Shown piece after piece: positions 1 to 5,351 of a DNA stretch of 5,351 nt. Positions within the stretch are counted from its first letter, which is position 1, and each line of letters starts with the position of its first letter. Both the position numbers and the translations under genes were made by a program. Under the pieces are notes generated by a model. That model was not told the DNA's origin and did no database searches. It saw only the letters and a program-made list of their open reading frames with translations. Source of the DNA: Oligoflexia bacterium (GTDB lineage Bacteria > Bdellovibrionota > UBA1018); assembly GCA_903928955.1 (NCBI GenBank), contig CAIYTD010000356.1:1-5351 (forward strand). Reading direction: 5' to 3'.

Positions 1-1014
1 GATTTGAGAACGAGGAAAAGACTTTGGACCCAGTTTTTTTAATTTTTCCAAGAATCGAGTCCAATTGAAATTACATGCTTTAAAAAGGGTTTCAAATTCC
101 TTTTGACCAGTATTATAAGTTTTATACTGAATTAAAGTCGCATTATTCAGTTCTTGCTTCAAATCAAACTCCTCTTTCAAATGAGATAACACCTTCGACT
201 TCGCATTCCATTTTTCAGAATCTGAGCGCTTTGAAGAATAAATTTCATCGAGTTGATGATAAGCTTCATTGAGCCTCTTGTGAAGAATCAAAACCTGCTC
301 TTCACTCTCACCGTAAGCCTTCCATTCCGAAGATTCAGCACCGAGAGTTTGAATCAGGTAAGATCGAGTCAATCCATCGGCAATAAAACTCGCAAGGCTT
401 TCATTAAAATAGGACTGCCCCTCAATATAAAGAGTCGCATGAACAGACTCATGCAAAATGACGTTTACCAAATTTCCCAAAGCTCTTGGACCCTCGGGAA
501 TCATTGTAGAAAGCACCGCGTCTGGAAACCAACCTAAAGTAGAATAAGCAGAAGCTCCTCTGAAATCCACCTCCCACCCCTGTTTTTGAAGATCCTTCTG
601 GTAAGACTCTGCATCCTTGCGATCAAACCAACCTAAATAGGGAAACGACCCTACAATAGGAAAACTCCACTCTTTAGATTTAAATTGAAGCACTTTACAA
701 GCACTCACTAACCAGACTGCAGCATTGCGATTCAGGTTGACATAATTCTGGTAATTGGAAGTAGGCTTGAGCCCGTTGAGTTCGCCATATTTTTTAATAG
801 GAGCAATCTGCTCCAATAATTTCTTTACTCGTGGGGGTGTTCGAACATCCCGAATCACTTCAGTAATCGGTCGAGCATGGTTTAAGAGCATGAACTGCCC
901 TTGAGCTGCCTGGAAAAGGTAATAAGCACTCCCACAACCAGAAAAAGAAAATGCTCCCATTCCTAGAATAAAAGTGGTGACAGCCTTTCTAAAAGCGAAT
1001 GGAAGCTCCTCCAC
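1..1014 (-). CDS. PF10023/COG4324-type predicted zinc aminopeptidase, lipoprotein (C-terminus cut by window edge)
   Basis: The frame stays open from about 1014 to the window edge, giving 338 residues. It matches the predicted-aminopeptidase family PF10023 along its length. After a signal peptide (RKAVTTFILGMGAFSFSG) comes Cys27 in the context FSGC, a usable lipobox, followed by the family's YYLFQAAQGQ segment. Then come a GWF segment, the signature AYSTLGWFPDAVLSTM, a gluzincin zinc motif HESVH (H188, H192) and FNESLASF, where E205 is the likely third ligand. The family is presumed to be a zinc metallopeptidase; the substrate is unknown, and peptide cleavage in the periplasm is inferred. Only the last few dozen residues seem to be missing. 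The start is uncertain. GTG at 1014 gives a normal lipoprotein leader but a weak ribosome site. ATG at 1056 is in frame and would give a long leader. ATG at 960 would remove the basic n-region. The gene overlaps the barrel gene upstream by about 26 bp, suggesting coupled translation. Confidence 0.88.
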   Translation of the reverse strand, partial: MEELPFAFRKAVTTFILGMGAFSFSGCGSAYYLFQAAQGQFMLLNHARPITEVIRDVRTPPRVKKLLEQIAPIKKYGELNGLKPTSNYQNYVNLNRNAAVWLVSACKVLQFKSKEWSFPIVGSFPYLGWFDRKDAESYQKDLQKQGWEVDFRGASAYSTLGWFPDAVLSTMIPEGPRALGNLVNVILHESVHATLYIEGQSYFNESLASFIADGLTRSYLIQTLGAESSEWKAYGESEEQVLILHKRLNEAYHQLDEIYSSKRSDSEKWNAKSKVLSHLKEEFDLKQELNNATLIQYKTYNTGQKEFETLFKACNFNWTRFLEKLKKLGPKSFPRSQI

Positions 1015-1567
1015 TAATCGAAAAATTCTTCTGCCAAGTCGACAAAACTCCACCATCCAGATAAGAAGTTGCCTCTGCGCGAAGCGACAGTGTTCGCAAA
1101 ACCATGATCCTAAGACCCGCACCCATGACAACAGTAAGTGCACGATAGGCCTCTGGTGTAGTGTCTTGACCCAAGAAACTCCCACTGACTGTTCTCTGAA
1201 GCATTCCAACTCCCAGCTTGAAATAGGGTTGAAGAATGGAACGCCTCGAAGTAAGCGATTGAACCCAATCCACACTAGAAATTTGATCATGATAAGTGAA
1301 ATCCTCAATTCCTGAAATCATCGTTCGATTTAAAATGTCTTGTAAAGCGAATTCAATCTCAGAGGATTCGAAAAAAAAATAACCTAACGACGCTCCCCAA
1401 TGCCGCTCCCACTCAAAACTGATATCGCTCAGTTTACTCTGGCTGTAAGAAAAAGTACCCGAAAGTTCAAATACTCCCGCTTGAACTAGAGAAGTACTCC
1501 GAATGATAAAAATAAAAAACACTAAAAATAAATTTATTCTATTCCATACGAATTTGAGATAATTCAT
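989..1567 (-). CDS. Small outer-membrane beta-barrel protein (OmpX/OmpA-barrel size class)
   Basis: The 192-residue product has a Sec signal peptide: basic N-terminus, hydrophobic stretch at residues 13-22, and a likely cut after SLVQA (residue 30). The mature part is about 162 residues, the size of an eight-stranded barrel. It shows alternating hydrophobic/polar strands such as GASLGYFFFESSEIEFALQ, PYFKLGVGMLQRTVSG and MGAGLRIMVLRTLSLRAEA. It ends in ASIRF; a terminal phenylalanine is the classic signal recognised by the Bam machinery. No peptidoglycan-binding domain follows the barrel. The precise role is unknown; structural, adhesive or small-pore functions are all possible. The start ATG at 1567 lies inside the upstream FecR-domain gene (29 bp overlap), with a weak purine-rich ribosome site (AAAGAGA) about 8 bases ahead. 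The next gene begins before this one ends. The assignment to the outer membrane is strong; no specific subfamily was recognised. Confidence 0.78.
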   Translation of the reverse strand: MNYLKFVWNRINLFLVFFIFIIRSTSLVQAGVFELSGTFSYSQSKLSDISFEWERHWGASLGYFFFESSEIEFALQDILNRTMISGIEDFTYHDQISSVDWVQSLTSRRSILQPYFKLGVGMLQRTVSGSFLGQDTTPEAYRALTVVMGAGLRIMVLRTLSLRAEATSYLDGGVLSTWQKNFSISGGASIRF

Positions 1568-2507
1568 TTATAAGTCTCTTTTTTTCAATCTCTTCTTGTA
1601 TTTTGAGTTTTTTATTAAATTTTTCTCCGGGATCGACTACTTCAAGGTGAGCCTTCTGATGCTTACCGTAAGTCTCATTTGGAAAAAGAATGCCTTCCTC
1701 AATAGTTTCTCCACCCACCATTTTCTTTACCCAGTGATCATGCAACGCCACGTCTGAACTTTCAGGAATGTGGCGAAGATAAGTATTACGATTTTCATCC
1801 GTCGTACTCTTTCGAGTAGATCCAGATAAATCAGAAGCAAAACTTCGATTCTGACGTTTCAGAACAGCCCTCAACGCATTAAATGCATCACTCTCCAACA
1901 AATGAAATGCATCTAATCGAGGCCTCAAAGAAGCCGCCGATATAGCCTGAGGAAGAGATGGAATCACGCGAAGAAGCTTAAAGTTCAATGTGGTACTTTC
2001 GCCTGCTTGAACTTTGACTGACCGAGAAGGCTCAAATCGATTCTCTAAAGTCGCCACATGATCCAAAGAAATGAGTTGAGTTTCATTTTCTTGATGATCA
2101 AAGATGAGAAGTGCTTCTCCCCGATGGACTCGTGCCCGACCGGAAGCTGTCAAAATTCGAAATTCTTCTCCCCCACCGGCCTGAAGATAAATTTGTCCGC
2201 GATACAAAATCACATGATCGCCTAATTTTTTAAAATCAATCAACTGAGCAAATGTTTGTGAAGCAAGATAAACATGAGGACCATTTTGGTGGCGGATCTG
2301 AGCCCACCCATGCGTAACGGAGATCCAAGCCCCACAAGGAAGTGCCGCTCTCGAAACAGCGTCTGTCGAATGACTTCGAGCTGGATCTAAAATTTGAACA
2401 TCGCCTAAAAAATTTTCTAAAATTCCACAAGGTGCTTCAACAGGCATGGAATCGCCCCAAGCAATTTGTAAAAGTGCCGATAAAACTAAACTAAAAAAGA
2501 TCATCAT
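1539..2507 (-). CDS. Exported FecR-domain protein
   Basis: From ATG at 2507 the product has 322 residues. It starts with a signal peptide (MMIFFSLVLSALLQIAWG, likely cut after Gly18). Residues about 32-160 look like a FecR-type beta domain: LGDVQIL, then a repeated beta pattern through WISVTHGWAQIRHQNGPHVYLASQ, HVILYRGQIYLQAGGGEEFRI and RVHRGEALLIF. In classical systems FecR is an inner-membrane anti-sigma regulator, but this protein lacks the cytoplasmic anti-sigma part and is preceded by a cleavable leader, so a periplasmic binding or scaffold role is more likely. Cys27 and Cys58 are the only cysteines seen in the mature part and could form a disulfide. The C-terminal third is poorly defined and ends in a charged, probably helical segment (EKFNKKLKIQEEIEKKR). 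The open frame extends upstream to 2582, but that start gives no leader and would overlap the previous gene by 79 bp. ATG at 2507 has a good ribosome site and forms an ATGA overlap with that gene's stop. Confidence 0.75.
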   Translation of the reverse strand: MMIFFSLVLSALLQIAWGDSMPVEAPCGILENFLGDVQILDPARSHSTDAVSRAALPCGAWISVTHGWAQIRHQNGPHVYLASQTFAQLIDFKKLGDHVILYRGQIYLQAGGGEEFRILTASGRARVHRGEALLIFDHQENETQLISLDHVATLENRFEPSRSVKVQAGESTTLNFKLLRVIPSLPQAISAASLRPRLDAFHLLESDAFNALRAVLKRQNRSFASDLSGSTRKSTTDENRNTYLRHIPESSDVALHDHWVKKMVGGETIEEGILFPNETYGKHQKAHLEVVDPGEKFNKKLKIQEEIEKKRLINELSQIRME

Positions 2508-3349
2508 CGGGAGCTCTCCCGAATATTCACCCAAGTGGCTTCTTGTGAGTGAGGATGGTGATCCACCAACTCCCTTAACCAATATTGAGATTTCATATTT
2601 TTATTTAAACGCTGAGCGATCATTGCCTTCCAAAGACGCGCTTGAGCTTGGGACTGAATAGAGTCGGGATTTTCTGACTTCTTGAGAGCTTGATCCAAAT
2701 AAAAATCAGCCATCGAATAGTTCTCGACTCGATACCAAGCAAGCCCTGTCAAAAGATAATTTTTAGATGTCTTGTAGGTATCTATTTCTTCCAATGTAGT
2801 TAAATGAGAGAGTAGAACCGCAGCCTTCTCATCTTCTCTCGCTTTCAAATAAGAAACTGCTAAAGTATAAAGTTGTGAAGGCACTAAATGAGCGGGCGTC
2901 TTATAACGGATGCTATCCAAAGTCCTTCCCACTTTACTTCCCGTCTCACGACTCAATTTGAGCTCAATCCCTCGAGTAAGTTTTCCTCCCCTTTGGGAGT
3001 GACACCGTAACTGCAAACCTTCTAACCCTAATTTAAGATGCGTATTTTCCATGCGGAGTTTCAGATTCTGCTCATCTGCATGCCGAAATTGATTCACCCG
3101 ACTTTGAACGCGCAGCCAAGCCTTTGTGTAAGTCTCAAAAACTTGAGAATGCAGCCCCAAGTGTAAAATAGCGGGTTCAGCCCATCGAACATTCTGGGTT
3201 CGAAGTGGCATAAAATGCATCCCCATCATCCAAGCTGCAAGTAATGCCAGCCCAGAGGTAATCAGAATAAAAGATAATTTTTTAGAAACGGGGGTTCGTG
3301 GATTCATCTCCAATTTCTCATCGGAAAATGAGAATGTTGGCTTGAACAT
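2504..3349 (-). CDS. Membrane-anchored TPR-like protein
   Basis: The 281-residue product has a short cytoplasmic N-terminus with basic residues (SKK, 22-24), then one membrane segment at about 25-44 (LSFILITSGLALLAAWMMG). A helical, charged region at about 65-115 is likely coiled coil. Three helix-turn-helix repeats resembling tetratricopeptide repeats follow at about 159-188, 196-226 and 236-267, for example LLTGLAWYRVENYSMADFYLDQALKK. The topology predicts that the repeat domain lies in the periplasm, where TPR domains usually hold protein partners; the partner here is unknown. It is the first gene of the envelope operon, and its TGA stop overlaps the ATG of the FecR-domain gene. The start is uncertain: ATG at 3349 has no clear ribosome site, while in-frame ATG at 3307 (MNPRTPVSKK) keeps the membrane segment and has GAG-rich sequence ahead of it. 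TPR repeats were judged by eye and are degenerate. Confidence 0.7.
   Translation of the reverse strand: MFKPTFSFSDEKLEMNPRTPVSKKLSFILITSGLALLAAWMMGMHFMPLRTQNVRWAEPAILHLGLHSQVFETYTKAWLRVQSRVNQFRHADEQNLKLRMENTHLKLGLEGLQLRCHSQRGGKLTRGIELKLSRETGSKVGRTLDSIRYKTPAHLVPSQLYTLAVSYLKAREDEKAAVLLSHLTTLEEIDTYKTSKNYLLTGLAWYRVENYSMADFYLDQALKKSENPDSIQSQAQARLWKAMIAQRLNKNMKSQYWLRELVDHHPHSQEATWVNIRESSR
2508..2521 (-). promoter_or_regulatory. Ribosome-binding site inside a small hairpin ahead of the FecR-domain gene
   Basis: On the minus strand the 14 bases directly before the ATG read CGGGAGAGCTCCCG. This contains a strong Shine-Dalgarno core (GGGAG/GGAG) about 8 bases from the start codon. The same bases form a perfect inverted repeat, CGGGA/TCCCG, around a four-base loop. 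The core would be paired in the hairpin unless a ribosome finishing the upstream TPR-like gene opens it. This supports the choice of start and suggests coupled translation. The inverted repeat is seen directly; the regulatory effect is inferred. Confidence 0.5.
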
Positions 3350-3353
3350 TTCG

Positions 3354-3362
3354 TGCTATAAA
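3354..3362 (+). promoter_or_regulatory. Candidate extended -10 promoter for argS
   Basis: TGCTATAAA reads as an extended -10 element (TG, one base, then TATAAA). The -35 region at the usual distance (about 3334-3339) is poor, which extended -10 promoters can tolerate. Initiation near 3369 would leave a leader of about 17 bases before the argS ATG, with a weak purine-rich site (AGAGAA, 3369-3374). Because the gap to the divergent operon is only 36 bp, a promoter near here is expected, but this exact assignment is tentative. Confidence 0.4.
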
Positions 3363-3373
3363 AACCCCAGAGA

Positions 3374-3402
3374 ATCATCTGCACTATGGAACGTTTTGCC
3401 AA
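3374..3402 (-). promoter_or_regulatory. Candidate sigma-70 promoter for the envelope operon
   Basis: Reading leftwards, TTGGCA (3402-3397) matches the -35 consensus at five of six positions. After 17 bases, GATGAT (3379-3374) matches the -10 consensus at four of six. Transcription would start near 3367, a short distance before the first operon gene at 3349 or 3307. The -35 lies inside the first codons of argS. This is a by-eye match only. Confidence 0.3.
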
Positions 3403-5137
3403 AAAAGTTACTCAAGCACTGAATACTGTTCTTGAATTTCCCATTCAGATCAACGACTTGGAAATTCCCCCTGATCCTAAAATGGGCGATTTTGCATTTC
3501 CCTGCTTTAAACTCGCCCAACCATTCAGAAAAGCTCCCCACCAGGTGGCTCAACAAATTCTTGCGGATTTAGAACTAAAAAAGGCTATTCCCCCTGGTTT
3601 TATAGTAAATGCTGCAGGGCCCTATCTCAACTGGAGTGCCCCTCGGACAAAAGTCTTAACTTCTCTTTTACACGACATCCTTTCAGGCGAAGGTTTAGGA
3701 TCTTATGGACAAAGCCCCGTGCCTACCCGAGGAAAATGGGTTCTCGAATACAGCTCTCCGAATGTGGCAAAGCCCCTGAATATTTATCATTTGAGACCGA
3801 CTGCGCTAGGAGCTGCGCTGGATCGAATTGGCCGCTATCGAGGATACGAGGTCATCTCCATTAATCACCTGGGAGATTGGGGTAAACAATATGGAATGCT
3901 GGCCGTTGCATTTCAACGTTTCGGAATCCCTTTTGAAAGTCCCTTATCGATGAAGGAGCTCGTGGAGCTTTATGTTAAAATCAACGCTTTAGCAAAAACG
4001 GACCCTCAGATCGAAGAAGAAGCCAAACAAGCTTTTTTAAGTCTTGAAAAAGGGGAGCCTAAAATAACAGCACTCTGGCAAAAATGTGTCGATATCTCCA
4101 TGAAAGAATTTAATCAAAATTATGCTCGACTCGGAGTTCAATTCGACTATGTCTGGGGCGAGAGCTTCTATAAATCACAGCTCAATCCATTATTAGAGGA
4201 TTTAAAAAAGAAAAATCTTCTAATTGAAAGTGAAGGAGCTTGGATCGTCCCAGTAACAGATGAACAAGGAAAAGAGCTTCCTCCTTGTATTCTACAAAAA
4301 AGCGATGGAGCAACCATCTACGCTACTCGCGACGTAGCAGCAGCTCTTTATCGTTACCAGCAATTCCATTTCGATCGAATGAGTTATATTGTAGGAGCTG
4401 AGCAAAAACTGCATTTCAAGCAAGTCTTTGGTGTCTTAAAAAAAATGAATTTAGACTGGGTAAAAAACTGTGAGCATATCCCGTTTGGACTTTACAGATT
4501 TAAAGACGCGAAAATGTCAACACGCCAGGGAAACTTCGTCACTCTTGAAGAAGTCATTACTCTAGCCAAAAACAGAGTCTCTACTCTCATTGCGAGCCGA
4601 GAACAAACTCTCGCCGGAATTGAATCTCCCGAAGAGCTCGAAAAAATTACAGAAGCCATCGCCATTGGAGCTATTATCTTTCATGATCTCCATACAGACC
4701 CGATTCGTGATGTAGAGTTTGACGTAGAACGCGTTGTAGATTTCGAAGGCGAAACAGGACCCTATCTGCAATATGCTCATACTCGCTGTTTGAGTATTTT
4801 AAGAAAGGCCCAAGAAGCTCATACCCTGGGAGGGCCAATTGAGTTTTCAGAAATTCTCGTCAACCATCTCATTGCTGACGAAGAACTTCATTTAGTTAAA
4901 ATATTAGGACAATTTCCTCTCCATCTTGAGAGAACTCTCACCTTCGGAAAAGCGAGTCAGCTAGCCCATTTTTTAATCGATGTGACAACCGCCTTTGGAG
5001 CTTTCTATCGAGAATGCCATGTCTTGGGCAATGCAAAAGATCTCACTCAAGCAAGACTCATGCTGGTCGAAGCAACTCGTCGGATCTTGGCCAGAGGACT
5101 CTCGCTTATGGGAATCCCTCTTCCAACAAGAATGTAA
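3386..5137 (+). CDS. argS: Arginyl-tRNA synthetase (class I)
   Basis: ArgS joins arginine to its tRNA using ATP in the cytoplasm and needs the tRNA for activation. The 583 residues cover the whole family length. The N-terminal tRNA-binding domain is at about 1-88 (PPDPKMGDFAFPCFKLA). The catalytic Rossmann fold begins with the SSPNVAKPL motif, followed by INHLGDWGKQYGML. KMSTRQGN (376-383) is the ArgRS form of the KMSKS loop. The DALR-type anticodon-binding domain runs from about GPYLQYAHTR (458-467) to a family-typical end, LSLMGIPLPTRM. The HIGH motif is unusual: N132-I-Y-H135, so the first His and the Gly are replaced while the last His and the following L-R are kept. No frameshift is visible and the surrounding motifs are intact, so the enzyme is probably functional. 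The start at 3386 fits the family's N-terminus. Its promoter region is shared with the divergent envelope operon. Confidence 0.96.
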   Translation: MERFAKKVTQALNTVLEFPIQINDLEIPPDPKMGDFAFPCFKLAQPFRKAPHQVAQQILADLELKKAIPPGFIVNAAGPYLNWSAPRTKVLTSLLHDILSGEGLGSYGQSPVPTRGKWVLEYSSPNVAKPLNIYHLRPTALGAALDRIGRYRGYEVISINHLGDWGKQYGMLAVAFQRFGIPFESPLSMKELVELYVKINALAKTDPQIEEEAKQAFLSLEKGEPKITALWQKCVDISMKEFNQNYARLGVQFDYVWGESFYKSQLNPLLEDLKKKNLLIESEGAWIVPVTDEQGKELPPCILQKSDGATIYATRDVAAALYRYQQFHFDRMSYIVGAEQKLHFKQVFGVLKKMNLDWVKNCEHIPFGLYRFKDAKMSTRQGNFVTLEEVITLAKNRVSTLIASREQTLAGIESPEELEKITEAIAIGAIIFHDLHTDPIRDVEFDVERVVDFEGETGPYLQYAHTRCLSILRKAQEAHTLGGPIEFSEILVNHLIADEELHLVKILGQFPLHLERTLTFGKASQLAHFLIDVTTAFGAFYRECHVLGNAKDLTQARLMLVEATRRILARGLSLMGIPLPTRM

Positions 5138-5206
5138 ATCAAATTACTGTGTAATATTTAGATTGTACAGTTTATTAAATTTATGTTAAATAAAAATCCC
5201 TATTTT

Positions 5207-5351
5207 ATGAAAAATTTATCTTATCTCGTTTGCAATATAACTTTAATAACTCAACTTATTTGCTTGAATAGCGATGCAGCTTTATCGAAATTCAAATTAG
5301 AAATAGACGACGGATTAACAAAAGAAGGCATTAAAATTACTCCCTTAGAAA
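5207..5351 (+). CDS. Start of a probable exported protein of unknown function (cut by window edge)
   Basis: An open frame runs from ATG at 5207 to the window end (48 complete codons). The first residues, MKNLSYLVCNITLITQLIC, form a basic start plus hydrophobic stretch typical of a Sec signal peptide, with a plausible cut after NSDA. The mature part starts ALSKFKLEIDDGLTKEGI and is not recognised. The cysteine in the leader is preceded by isoleucine, so this is not a good lipobox. An in-frame ATG at 5183 would add eight residues (MLNKNPYF). Neither start has a clear Shine-Dalgarno sequence. It lies on the same strand as argS, about 70 bases after it. The sequence is very AT-rich, and with only the leader in view no function can be given. 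Confidence 0.5.
   Translation, partial: MKNLSYLVCNITLITQLICLNSDAALSKFKLEIDDGLTKEGIKITPLE

Noticed and set aside
253..537. Plus-strand open frame opposite the aminopeptidase gene (94 codons).
   Set aside because: The opposite strand carries the zinc motif and the family signatures across the same bases, so this is a shadow frame.
974..1315. Plus-strand open frame opposite the barrel gene (113 codons).
   Set aside because: It lies antisense to a convincing exported barrel protein, its translation is low-complexity and polar, and it has no family signature.
2508..2582. N-terminal extension of the FecR-domain gene to an ATG at 2582.
   Set aside because: The extra 25 residues put a polar stretch before an evident signal peptide and deepen the overlap with the upstream gene. 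ATG 2507 has a strong ribosome site and the classic ATGA overlap.
3356..3556. Minus-strand open frame inside the 5' end of argS.
   Set aside because: It is antisense to conserved ArgRS N-terminal sequence and has no independent coding evidence.
4562..4780. Minus-strand open frame inside argS.
   Set aside because: It is antisense to conserved ArgRS sequence, and its cysteine- and phenylalanine-rich translation looks like a shadow.
5143..5155. Possible terminator after argS (ATTAC-TGT-GTAAT).
   Set aside because: The stem is five AT-rich pairs with a three-base loop and no run of T follows, so it is too weak to call as an intrinsic terminator.
5171..5194. AT-rich inverted repeat TTTATTAA...TTAAATAAA after argS.
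   Set aside because: It pairs only with a bulge and has no GC. Such repeats are expected by chance in AT-rich spacers.
5207..5281. Lipoprotein reading of the partial gene's leader.
   Set aside because: The cysteine is preceded by isoleucine (QLIC) instead of a small residue, so an ordinary Sec leader is more likely.

Overview
The window looks like chromosomal DNA from a Gram-negative bacterium of moderate to low GC (roughly 40%, estimated by eye). The evidence for an outer membrane is a small secreted beta-barrel protein ending in phenylalanine, a lipoprotein with a type II signal peptide, and several exported envelope proteins. The combination of a FecR-domain protein, TPR proteins and small barrels beside argS would suit a Bdellovibrionota or other delta-type proteobacterial lineage. 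That placement is an impression from gene content, not something the sequence proves.

Layout: positions 1-3349 hold four genes on the minus strand, read right to left. They are a membrane-anchored TPR-like protein (3349-2504), an exported FecR-domain protein (2507-1539), a small outer-membrane beta-barrel protein (1567-989) and a lipoprotein of the PF10023/COG4324 predicted aminopeptidase family (1014 to beyond position 1, C-terminus cut off). Every junction overlaps: 4 bp (ATGA), 29 bp and about 26 bp. The four are therefore almost certainly co-transcribed and translationally coupled. All four products act in or on the envelope: inner membrane/periplasm, periplasm, outer membrane, and lipid-anchored. 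No published system is recognised here, and this operon is the best candidate in the window for an undescribed functional module.

Divergent from the operon, after a 36 bp gap, is argS (3386-5137, plus strand), a full-length arginyl-tRNA synthetase. The class I HIGH signature is altered to N-I-Y-H, while the rest of the active site and the C-terminal anticodon-binding domain look intact. After an AT-rich spacer with no convincing terminator, the 5' end of another plus-strand gene (from about 5207) begins. It encodes a probable exported protein of unknown function and is cut by the window edge.

No tRNA, rRNA, CRISPR, insertion sequence or attachment site was seen. No gene-free stretch exceeds 300 bases.
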